From Elmis aenea (lineage: Eukaryota; Arthropoda; Insecta; Coleoptera; Elmidae), in contig OX393579.1 in assembly GCA_947652605.1 (NCBI GenBank), forward strand, positions 43,654,970 to 43,718,969: 64,000 nt of DNA, written 5' to 3'. Position 1 is the stretch's first letter, and every line of letters starts with the position of its first letter. Shown here piece after piece: positions 54,265 to 64,000 of this stretch. A program made the position numbers and the translations under genes. The notes below the pieces were generated by a model. It had not been told where the DNA came from, searched no databases, and saw only the letters and a list, made by a program, of their open reading frames with translations.

Positions 54265-54276
54265 ATACAAAATCCC

Positions 54277-55030
54277 CTAAATGTATATATATGTTTGATG
54301 TAAGTACATATTTTATTTTAAAACTCATAAAAACCGCAAAATAGAAGGCGCACTCGTCCTTTGTAAAACTCGTCGCTCCGCTCCTCGTTTTTCAAACTTT
54401 GACTCGTGCCTTATGACACTAGTGTTTTAATGCACTATTTCATTACTCTATTTAGTGCATGACAAAATATTACATTTAATAGTAATTATTCACCTTCCTC
54501 CAAAAAAAAAACATTGAATCGTAGTTAATGATTCATTTAATTCGTTAGTGTGTGACACATAATAAAAAAACCGAAGGTTGTAAAAATCAGAAAGGACAAA
54601 AATATACGTTTATAGATAAATTTTTATTGTACTAGTATAACTTTGTAATTTAAAAAAAAAACTTTTTCAATTTTAGCAATTGATATACTTTTAATTAACT
54701 TAAGCTAACATTCTTGCACCTATTAGTAATATAATATGCACCATGGAAGAGATCCTAGATTGTTTTTCGGAGAATATTCTCCCATGACGTCAGGATCAAA
54801 TCCTTCAATTCTATTTAAGAATAATATTGTTGACATTCCGCATCGACAGGCTGTAATCATATGCCCCAATAAATCTCAATAAAATCAGCGGACTGCAATA
54901 AACAATTTGTTTAAACACAGATTAGAATAGCTTGATACTTGGCACATTGCGTAATATTGCTGGAAAATACAGACCTTTTCAGCCATTGATACCCAAAAAC
55001 GTGGAAATTGTTTTAAAAGCTCTTCCGTAT
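54277..55030. other. AT-rich DNA, no feature seen
   Basis: 54330-54420 contains ACTCGTCGCTCCGCTCCTCG, slightly GC-richer, without further structure. No gene. Confidence 0.35.
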
Positions 55031-55136
55031 ACCGGGTGATTCAGTTTGACTGTCGCACCCCTATAACTTTTTAATTATTGAAAATAACCCCAACAAACCT
55101 TATATTTCTGAAAACGGCGATAAATTCTCTATTAAG
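55031..55136. repeat. Repeat with ACCGGGTGATTCAGTTTGAC end, copy 2
   Basis: Direct-orientation match to 41369-41475. Here the sequence continues to about 55290 without a clear second end. Confidence 0.6.
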
Positions 55137-57330
55137 TGATGTGCATTTGTTACCTTTACGATGACGTATGTCAAATCCGCGATAGGCAACTGTTTTTTTT
55201 AATTATTACAAAGTATACATTTTGTTGTTGATTCGGATAGAGAATTTAATTCTGAATCCGACCATGTATTAAAAAAGTATGCATCCATAAGAAAATTTTC
55301 GAGAAAAATCAGTTCAAAGTTTATTAAATTCATAGCAAACAGTCTATTTAACATAACTAAAAACGATTAAATCTTAAAAATCTATCCAAAAAAAACTATC
55401 AATGGAAATGTATTAAAAATTAATGTTCATTAAAAATAGAAACAAATAATAAACGTCAACATAAAAAATTAGACTTTAATGATTCAAACACAGTTGTCCT
55501 CTATTTGTAACTGCTTGATAATTTAACCGACTGTATAATTCTTATAATAACAAAGTTACTCATACAACACATACAGATTATTGTCACCGTGTTGACATTT
55601 AGGAGCTTAACTGTGGTCAAGTTTCAGCAAATTCAAAAAAATATTTGGGCAATTTATAAATAACTAATTTTTAACTGCATAGTTTGTTGAACACATTACA
55701 CATTTTGCACATAGATATGTGCATAATAAAGTCTGAAAGTGTGATACGTTCATGACCTAATAAAAAATTCAGTAATATGTAGTAATTGCAAAATGCACGA
55801 AATAACATAATTAGCAAGTAATTACAGCCAGCTTATAGTAATTGTAGGTGTGCTAAAATGCAATATGAATTATTTGATACTTCTTTGATAAAAAATTCTG
55901 TGATAAATTACGTTTAATGGGCCGATTAAATCAAAGTACTTTTATTTATTCAAGTTGCACCGTTCAATAATTTACAGCTAAATTCTGATGCGGTTAGCGA
56001 AATACCGCATTCGAATTAAAATGAGTAATAAGTCTGAAACGCAGTGATAAATTATTTTTCCAGATTAGTAATCATGGTTGTGATGGGTTGTAAAAAACAC
56101 AGATTAATAATATAAGATGAAGTACACGATTATATAAGTTTAATTTATTTATGAATACAACTTTCTTTGATTACCTTCATTGTTTAAAGCAAGCTTATAG
56201 CGTAATTATGTGAGGAATTTTGTGTCATTCGGAATTATAAATAATTAAACAGGGACACTAAAAGTCATGAAGCTTCGTCTGTATACTATTCGTCAATCAA
56301 TACTTCCTTGATATATTTTTCCCATTTTAATTTTAATAGATAAAAGCAAAAGTTGCATACATTATTTTGTTTCTAACGGTATGTTTTGACATGAGTTTAT
56401 TAATTTACATTTTTAACTATAATGTGTATTAGTTACAAGTAAAATGTTTTCACTTTAAATTAAAAATGCGCTTTTTGTATCACTTAATTTGTTTTTAAAG
56501 GACTACACTAAAGAGTTTGCCGAAGATACTTTAACCTTCAACTATTATTGGTATCTTATTTATCGTAAAAAAGATGCTATTAGATAGGTAAAAAAAAATG
56601 ACTAAACTCTATTTTTAATAACACACTCAATATAAAACTTTAGTAGTACATTTGGTTAAAATTATTACAAAAATAAAATGGTAATCAGACGAGAAGAATG
56701 GAATTTTACCAATGGTTCATCAAAAGACATAATGTCTGACGTCTTTCCGGGTATTTATTGAAATACATTTCTGCAGCCATAATATCATTTGTCCTACAGA
56801 CAATAAAGCACTCCAACATTTCATATCTATGCTTATTAGAAAAGTGATCCTTGAAAACTTGGAAATCACTAACTTGTCTGCACTACAGAAAAATATGTAT
56901 TATTTGACGGTTGTTAGAAATAGTCGTCGCAATTGTTTAATCACGACACCAAGGCCTACTGTGGTGAAACCTTAATTTTGCAAATTTTCATATTTTCCCT
57001 AGGTTAAACATACGGATGCTTTACATGGTTGAAAAGCATTTGTTATGGAGATTTGAAAAATGTAAAAATCCAATATGGCGTCCATAAGAAAAACAAAAGT
57101 TAGGTATGACCGCGCGAAACATATAGTAGGTAGTAGGCCTAGAATCTTTTTAACGTCATTTTTAAAATCCCTATTAGTTACTTCTCCGATCAAATTTGGC
57201 GCAAAAATCTTTTCAAATAAAGGTAATATGGATGTTTTAAGAAAATGTATATTTTTCGTTTTCATCGTGATACTACGTAACAGGATGAATTATTGAAAAT
57301 GTTAAAGTGGATTATTGTTACGCATGTAAT
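55137..57330. other. AT-rich DNA, no gene supported
   Basis: No paired transposon ends. 56990-57296 has overlapping frames on both strands (88 and 73 codons) around CCAATATGGCGTCCATAAG, without a recognised domain; it may be a repeat body. Confidence 0.35.
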
Positions 57331-58709
57331 CAGGGCCTATCACAGGGTGGGGGGGGTAGACGAGACTAATTCCCGGGGCCCGGTGTTGCAAAGGGGACCC
57401 GGATTCGAGCTAATACACAATGTTTTGTTTACGAATACTGTTAAAATTTTTGAGAACAGCAGCGAATAAAATAAAATAAATTTGAAACAAGCTGATTTTT
57501 TCCGTTTTTTTTTAATTTTTGACCGAAATAGTTTTACTTTTAAAAAATGTATGGTAATATAATGTTTATATTTCCTTTACCTAAATAGATATTATTATTG
57601 AAAGTTTTTACCCTTATTAAAAATAAGTTTGTGAGGAGTGTGGGGCGATCTGATAAAAAAATCAGAAGAGTTTGCCATAAAACTGCAATTTTGGACGATG
57701 AAGTATGTACTCTACAACTACATCATCTAATTTGGCATTAAAACACGTTTGTCTCCTTTCTCCCACTTTGTTGTGCAAATTTCTTGTGATTAAAAAAAGG
57801 TCATCGGGTCCCGGTTTGACTTTAGGAAAATATGGTAGGCCTACCCATAGACCCGTAGTTTATACCCATTTACATTTGTGTTGTCCATGCTGCGTATATA
57901 CCCGGTGAAATCTGTTTTTAAGAAATATCATTATTAATTGAATACGTTCACGGACGTCGCAACTCGCTAGCACTAAGGCAACTCGGGCACCGCCTGAGGG
58001 CGGTAAAATTATTAATTACCACAATTGAAAATAAAAATTAAAAGAATTGTGCGATAATTTTTGTTTAATAAAAAAGGTAAATGAAAATGTTTTGTTCGTT
58101 AGTTACCTACTTTTGATGACAACACCGAAAGGGGCAGCATTGAAAAGATTAACTAAGGGCGGCACATACCCTCTCGACAAAAGAGAAAGCAAAAAGATGT
58201 AGCCAAAGCCAAAGAACTCCAGAGACTTAGCTTATTATATGATATTAAATTTTTTTTTTCGTATTTTTATACAGAATTACATAGTCTACAGGCTACACTC
58301 TACAGGGTGGTCCACATAGAAGTACAGGCCACTATTGGGATCTCGTAAACGGTGAGAGCCACAAAGAAGTTTACATCAGACAAATTGTTCCCCTTTCTGA
58401 GAAACGGTTTTTTTTTTAAATCGTTCATAACTCGTTTACACTTGATGGTCCAAATATATTTTTGGGAAAAAGTTGTAGATTTTTTTACGCACTATAAAAT
58501 GAAAGCATTCATTTATTTCAATATTAGTCAATTTGTCTAATTTGAACTTCTTTGTAGCTCTTATCGTTTAAAGGATCCTAATAGTGACCCTTCCATGTGG
58601 ATCAACCTGTATATCAAAATGCGAGTCTTAAATTTATACCTTTCTTGGAGGAAAGGGGGGCCCGTTGTCTATTGCTTCCCCGGGCCTGGATTTCCTGTGA
58701 ACGACCCTG
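57331..58709. mobile_element. 1379-bp hAT-type element with GGGCCC words
   Basis: Left end CAGGGCCTATCACAGGG with GGGGCCCGG words, right end GGGCCTGG...GAACGACCCTG. Flanks CATGTAAT and CATGTAAC match at 7 of 8 bases, so the duplication has one change or the element is older. Contains a mariner-type MITE (58301-58611) and, at about 57967-58190, GGGCACCGCCTGAGGGCGG and AAGGGCGGCACATACCCTC, which look like remains of yet another hAT-type element. No transposase frame. Confidence 0.65.
58301..58611. mobile_element. 311-bp MITE, ACAGGGTGGTCCACAT ends
   Basis: Left TACAGGGTGGTCCACAT; right ATGTGGATCAACCTGTA. The inverted repeat runs on for about 80 bp with mismatches (GGGATCTCGTAAACGGTGAG and its complement). 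It lies inside the hAT-type element at 57331-58709. No coding capacity. Confidence 0.75.
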
Positions 58710-59010
58710 CATGTAACTGCGCAACTTTTTCCCGATTTAACTGATTTTGTATTTCAAACGGTTTCCGAGATACCCTGTACTTCATTTTAAACTGGACACC
58801 CTGTATGAAGGGACACATAAAAAAAAATCGGTAAAAATGTTTTATACATATAGGTCCTAAACATTCGATTTATGCAAAAAAATTAGCGAAGCCACACATT
58901 GTGGGACACCCTGTGTGGCCTGTGGGGTGCCGCGGCTATCATATTTGATAAACAGGACGAAATTCACATCCTGTGCCTTCAAAATTTAATCTTTTGAAAA
59001 ATATTACTTT
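58710..59010. other. Cluster of ACCCTGTA ends
   Basis: Lone mariner-type end motifs at about 58772 (ATACCCTGTAC), 58797 (ACACCCTGTATG) and 58906 (ACACCCTGTGTGG). They cannot be paired, so these are remains of old insertions. Confidence 0.4.
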
Positions 59011-59641
59011 TATACAGGGTGTGTAAAAATTGGCGGAAGCGCTACACGTGGCGATGTTCTTCGTAAAATTCTAAGTCGAAAATCTTGATACGAAAATGTT
59101 GTACCATGCTTGCTGTGTCTGCAAGAGGTCCTCAAAGTTTTGACATTTAGTCCTTTAATAAGCGTTATTATTTAATACTTGCAAATGAAAAAGCTGCAAT
59201 TTGGAATAAAAATGAATTTCGAATAGTATTTTTTCCTAGATATTGTGTTCTTCCTTTCAAAAATTGGTGTTGAAAATATGTAAATTACTAATTTAAATGA
59301 AAATTATACACATGGCACCATTGTCATTAGCTGTCATCTCTGTTTTTCTCGTAATTATTTCTAGTTTGTGTTTTATGATACCCAAAAGTTTGCAGCTATG
59401 TTTACGAACTGAAGGCTTTCAGTTCTAACAAAAGTTGTAAATACCTAAGTAAAAATTGCTGATAAAAAAATGTCCAAACGCAAATCAATGTATGCAATGT
59501 TGCCAATTTTTTTTTTTTTAATGGTTCCTGAGGCAATAGGAAGCATGGTACAACATTTTTGTATCAAGATTTTCGACTTAGAATTTTACGAAGAACATCG
59601 TCACGTGTAGCGCTTCCGCCAATTTATACACACCCTGTATA
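59011..59641. mobile_element. MITE pair B, copy 1 (about 630 bp)
   Basis: Ends ACAGGGTGTGTAAAAATTGG and CCAATTTATACACACCCTGT with TATA on both sides. Inverted arms of about 120 bp include GCGCTACACGTGGCGATGTT and AAGCATGGTACAACATTTT. A second copy in the same orientation is at 61281-61909. The centre is AT-rich and non-coding. Confidence 0.85.
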
Positions 59642-61280
59642 GAGTTTTATGTTGAAAAAACACGTTTTACAAAACAAAAATATGTTGGCCTCCTGGTGAA
59701 CATTTGCAAAATTGGCTGAGCAGTCAACGTGTTAAGAGACCCAAACTAGATTTTATCAACTATTGTCATTCTTGATGTACCCCTTAAATACCACCATGTA
59801 GAGCGTTTTTTATTAACAATTAACCCTCTTTCCCCAAAATGTTTCTTTAATCCGCTTTAAAATTTATGCTCCATAACAAAAAATTATTAACTGAAATTTG
59901 CGTCTCTACAAATTCCATCCACAAACGACAGATTGAAATAGTGCATTTAAATTTGGTGTTTGCCAATTATTGTTGAACCAATTAATTAACCATTCAATTA
60001 CGCTACTTGTGATCTATAATTATTGTAACGCACAAATATTTTGATAGGCGCTATAAACTGTATGTTCAAAAGTACTGATATAAATCAGTGCGACTTAAAG
60101 TTTATATACTGAACGATTAGGTAATTTGCATTTGCCGGATTTTGTTGCAGTGTTCAATTATTGTCTCCTAAATAAATAACAACCAGCAACTATTTTCTTA
60201 TTCTTTGTGGGTATACACGGAGCCCCGTAAGTAATATTAGAAATCATTCCGGATATAAAGTCAGCAATATATTAAGAGCATGGCAACACATGTAGCGTAT
60301 AGTATCAATTTCGTGAATTCTGATACGTTTGCATAATTTTAGGACCTCCGTAAACCCAAAAGCCAACACCATCACTTTCCTCAATGTTATCGGCGTTTTG
60401 CTAATCAACAGCGTTTATACAATGAATACATGCGGGTTGAGATAAGGTGGATTTAATTAAGGAATGCTACTTGATACACAACACTGTGATACAGGAGCAG
60501 CTAATGAAGCTCTGCTTCTAATTGCTGCAGCATCGGGGTAAACGAGTGATAAGTGCCTTAATTAGAATTTACAAATTCACTCTTACAGGAATAATATTTT
60601 AGACTGGGAATATAAACACGAGACGGGTAACAACGTCTGAACATATCCGCACTATTAACCCAAGTATCACCAGCTACTGCTGATGTTTGTAAGAACAATT
60701 TACTAAAATCATTAATAAACTTAAACCTTTGATGATACCTTAATAATACAACAGGGATGTAAGAAAATTTGCTTTTCCTGCAAATTTTATAGGCCCCAGA
60801 ATTATTGTCAAGTATAATTAATATACTTTTAAGTTTAAGGAAGATTAAAATTGATTCTAATAACGTTATTTTTCCATTTACACTTAGTTTATAATAGCTT
60901 CTCCATTGTTTTGCGAGGGACTATATAAATAACAAAATAAATTTGTGTTTCAGAACTGTCGTTTGTTTTATTTAAATAATTGACTTTATGAACTACAGCG
61001 ATGTAGCTATAATTTTTAAAACCAAAATCAAAATTTATAGTATCTACTTGTTCCAAAGACAGATTGAAAATTTAAAAGAATCCCTTAAAATCTTGTTGTC
61101 GAAACAAAATCGTGATTATCTAAGCTTTTTTGGCTTAGCAAGTCAATGGGTGTTTTGCAACTGGATATAATACTTAATAAACATGTATGTTGTTTGATAC
61201 TTTTAACAACAAATGTCAGGATTTTCTGCCAAAAAAAGAAATTTTTGGTTGCATTTATAACTTTATATGTTTTGTTTATA
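59642..61280. other. AT-rich DNA between the two MITE copies
   Basis: No gene supported. Frames at 60988-61170 and 61146-61334 are chance frames, the second running into the next MITE. No paired ends. Confidence 0.35.
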
Positions 61281-61909
61281 TACAGGGTGTGTATAAATTG
61301 GCGGACGCGCTACACGTGGCGATGTTCTTCGTAAAATTCTAAGGCGAAAATCTTGATACAAAAATGTTGTACCATGCTTGCTGTGTCTGCAAGGGGTCCT
61401 CAAAGTTTTGACATTCAGTTCTTTAATAAGCGTTATTATTTAATATTTTTTAATGAAAAAGCTGCGATTTGGAATAAAAATAAATTTCGAATAATATTTT
61501 TTCCCAGATAATGCGTTTTTCCTTTCAAAAATTGGTGTTGAAAATATGTTAATCACTGATTTGAATTAAAATTATACACATGGCAACATTGTCATTAGCT
61601 ATCATCTCTGTTTTTCTCGTAATTATTTCTTGTTTGTATTAGACGATACCTAAAAGATTGCAGCTATGTTTATGAACTGAAGGCTTTCAGATCGAACAAA
61701 TATTATAAATATCTAATTAAAAATAGCTGATAAAAAAATGTTCAAACGCAAATCAATGGATGCAATGTTGCCAAATTTTTGTTTTTTTTAATGGTTCCTG
61801 AGGCCATAGGAAGCATGGTACAACATTTTTGTAGTAAGATTTTCGACTTGGAATTTTACAAAGAACATCGCCACGTGTAGCGCTTCCGCCAATTTATACA
61901 CACCCTGTA
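61281..61909. mobile_element. MITE pair B, copy 2 (about 630 bp)
   Basis: Same ends and arms as 59011-59641, with scattered substitutions (for example GGACGCGCTACACG against GGAAGCGCTACACG). TA/TATA at the left edge, TA at the right. Confidence 0.85.
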
Positions 61910-62412
61910 TTAATCATCAGCCCCATGCAGTGATCGAAACGTATGTATTTATTAATTTAAAATTCGAAACTCATGTTTGAAATAAGATAAATGTGTTTTC
62001 ACAATATGTGACATATTCTGCAATAGATACAACATACACGGAATTGGTAGTCACTTTCTGCATATTGGGGACTTGGGGAGAGTTGTTATTATCATAATGT
62101 TGCCACTCAAAAAAGTTTTTGTTTTATCTTGCACTTAGTAAGTACCAATTTGTTTGCAAGCTTATATTGGAATTTGTACCTTGAAGTTTAAGTCCATAAT
62201 TACAAGTTAAACCAGTGCAAGAACAAATTTTTTAACTTATTTGTGTTTTAATAACAAACTGAAAAACGCTTTTACCAAACGATTTTCAAAAACGCATGTG
62301 CTGTCATAGTAGGTACTCAATCGGCAAGTGAAAATATTTAAAAGTGTGGTAAACAAAGACAATCGCCGTATATTATTACTAATAAAATACCGAAAGAAAA
62401 GTATCTATCATA
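61910..62412. other. AT-rich DNA, no feature seen
   Basis: No gene or paired ends. Confidence 0.35.
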
Positions 62413-62617
62413 AGTGGCTTGTCCGGAAAGTTTCCGAAAATATTTTCACCCAACTTACCAGTTATTTGGCCTTGTCGCCTTTAAAGTACTCCCCTCCACT
62501 TCGTATACACCGCTGCCAGCGTTCCTTCCATTGTTTAAAACAAGCCTCACGAAAACGTTTCATTACTTCAATGTAATATTCCTTATTCACTGTCTTGCCT
62601 TGTGGAAGAAATTCAAA
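62413..62617 (-). pseudogene. Mariner transposase relic with internal deletion (LPQGKTVNKEYY type)
   Basis: On the minus strand: FEFLPQGKTVNKEYYIEVMK, then RFREACFKQWKERWQRCIRS, GGEYFKGDKAK and a stop at 62462-62464. The first block belongs to the middle of mariner transposases, before the second catalytic Asp; the second is the family C terminus (form W..RW.KCI...GEYFEGD). The catalytic region between them is deleted with the frame kept. The bases after the stop, down to GGAAACTTTCCGGACAAGCC at about 62417-62436, look like the trailer and terminal region of that element. A different mariner subgroup from the WPPRSPDL type. Confidence 0.75.
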
Positions 62618-62808
62618 GTAAACAACATATAAAAACAATTATTAAATTCTGTATTCATGTTAGTTTTACAAGTTAAAACAATAATAGATTCCATCTTATT
62701 TTAGCATTCATCTACACATCTACTGCTTTCATGAACTCATACATACATACAACGTATCTGCTCATACGGCTACTTCAACTCTCCAATTTTTGGCTTTAAA
62801 AAATCAAG

Positions 62809-63005
62809 CATCCATCGTACTCACATGACTTGAAAATGTGCAATTTTGGTTATTTTTTGGACTTAAAAGAAAATTTTTGTATTGAAAGTTCTTGTCTGGG
62901 ATTGATACTGCCGTTAACAATTATTTTGCAAATATTCTATCAGAAGATTGGTTGGAAGCTTCAAAGGATTGGTAAAGCAACTTTGAACATTATAATAAAA
63001 TCTTA
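62809..63005 (+). pseudogene. Classical mariner transposase C-terminal relic
   Basis: Plus-strand translation HPSYSHDLKMCNFGYFLDLK followed, after a frameshift, by DTAVNNYFANILSEDWLEAS and KDW then a stop. It matches the third catalytic block of mariners (form HPPYSPDLAPCD...LF..LK) and the following helix (VN.YF..L....W). The catalytic Asp is changed to Asn in this copy (CNFGYF). Decayed beyond function. Together with 62413-62617 it shows a second mariner lineage here. Confidence 0.7.
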
Positions 63006-63330
63006 GAAAATATTAACCGTGTTTTTTATTCTTGATAATTCAGCTTCGCCCCCGTATTAACTCACAAAACAAATTTTGCATAAAAACTCAGTTTCCTTAC
63101 AAAATATAGATTATTCAGAAGTTTCAAACACAAACATTATAAGGTATGTATTTTATATCGCCAGATTTACGAGTTTGTAAATGTATGCTCTTCAATTTAT
63201 TATTGTTGTTTCATCAATTGCTCGTTTTCCGGGCGAACTCTGCACTAAAATGAGTAATGTCAAACACCTAGGCACAAAATCGAACAGAAACATTTAAAGA
63301 ACACTTCAAAATAAATGGAATAGAAATCAA
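63006..63330. other. AT-rich DNA, no feature seen
   Basis: No gene or paired ends. Confidence 0.3.
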
Positions 63331-63513
63331 CATCCAGGAGGCATAGCTAATATAATTAGAAAAGGAAAAACGCGAAAGCGTAGACTAAGGAAACTAAAAA
63401 TGATGATTTACAAAAAAAGAGATGCCATGAAGAGAGGGATTGCGTGGAGAGACTTAATAAATATTTTAAAAAAAGGGGAAAATCTTGCAGACAAAATAGA
63501 TACACACCTATAA
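63331..63513 (+). pseudogene. Possible non-LTR C-terminal relic
   Basis: GGIANIIRKGKTRKRRLRKL followed by KKRDAMKRGIAWRDLINIL is an open, basic stretch ending at a stop near 63513. KRGIAWRDL resembles ERGVSWRDV in the fragment at 5622-5804 and EKGIKWEDV in the intact RTE-like protein. The match is short, so this is tentative. Confidence 0.35.
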
Positions 63514-64000
63514 TTAGAAAAGCCGTAAGTCTCAAGAAAGAAAAATAAGAAGACCGTAAAGAAAACATTAATAGTTTTTAATTAACTCCATCCGGCATCT
63601 AATATTACACAGACATTTTGTTTGGTTTTTAAAAAATCAAATGCAAGCATTTTTTTATTTTTTTTTTAATTTATTTTATTGATTTACTTTAAAAAAATTA
63701 TTTAATTGTTGTTTGAAGAATTAAAAGTAAATTTAAACTTATAGTACTATACACGTAAATAAAATGGCAAAATCTTCGTTTTTAGGCGATTACATTCCTT
63801 CATTTTTTTTTGGTACACATAACTAAAAAAAAGCGCTCTTAAGTCCTTAGAAAAAGCTGGAATTATCGTGACACTTCCAATACGTATCAGTCTACATTTG
63901 GCACGCGTTGTACGAGAACTTACATGGTGAGAAACAATCTAAATTCGATTATCCAGTGGCAATAATGTAGTGATAGTTCCGGTACATTTTGTGTCATGTT
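63514..64000. other. AT-rich DNA to the window end
   Basis: No feature seen; contains long T and A runs at 63650-63700. Confidence 0.3.

Overview
This is a strongly AT-rich window from an animal genome, almost certainly an insect. The transposase types carrying the WPPRSPDL signature, the RTE and jockey retrotransposon fragments, the TTAA-flanked piggyBac element and one C2H2 zinc-finger gene with an IKEEP motif all fit a repeat-rich insect such as a beetle or hemipteran. The order cannot be fixed from sequence alone. No prokaryotic gene structure, rRNA, CRISPR array or convincing tRNA gene was seen.

Only one likely host gene is visible: an intronless C2H2 zinc-finger protein at 39445-40464 (+). 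Nearly everything else that can be named is mobile DNA. 1-8 kb: an interspersed repeat with ACAGGGT ends, a 463-bp terminal-inverted-repeat (TIR) element, a decayed pogo-like transposase tail with a 39-bp RTE micro-insertion nearby, two non-LTR C-terminal fragments and a foldback element. 8.4-11.2 kb: a short hAT-type element and a 5'-truncated RTE-like retrotransposon with a 724-codon open frame. 13-15 kb: two more copies of the foldback family, one carrying a nested MITE. 16-22 kb: a 1.29-kb hAT-type element, a decayed RT tail, a piggyBac-like element with its cysteine-rich tail, a Tc1 relic, a SINE/LINE-like tail and a foldback MITE. 22.3-29 kb: AT-rich DNA with almost no recognisable content. 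29-34.3 kb: a nearly full-length dead mariner-like transposase, a mariner deletion derivative, and a hAT-type element with a 180-bp internal tandem repeat.

38-46 kb: the zinc-finger gene, a jockey RT fragment and five hAT-type insertions, including one hAT inside another. 46-52 kb: a 140-bp hairpin, a 1.3-kb palindrome, and a multi-level nest in which an old repeat holds a hAT element and an inverted mariner derivative, the latter itself split by another hAT. 52-64 kb: two more hAT-type elements, several ACAGGG-ended MITEs, two mariner relics and long AT-rich stretches.

The most striking pattern is the hAT set: eleven elements in 64 kb, nine with perfect 8-bp target-site duplications (TSDs). 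Most have both ends built from many copies of one short, often palindromic, family-specific word (CGGTT, GAACGAAAACG, GGAGC, GGAGTC, ATCGAT, CCCGGG and so on). None encodes a transposase. They look like non-autonomous passengers of several hAT transposases with different DNA-binding preferences. Two copies of one family are almost identical, so mobilisation was recent.
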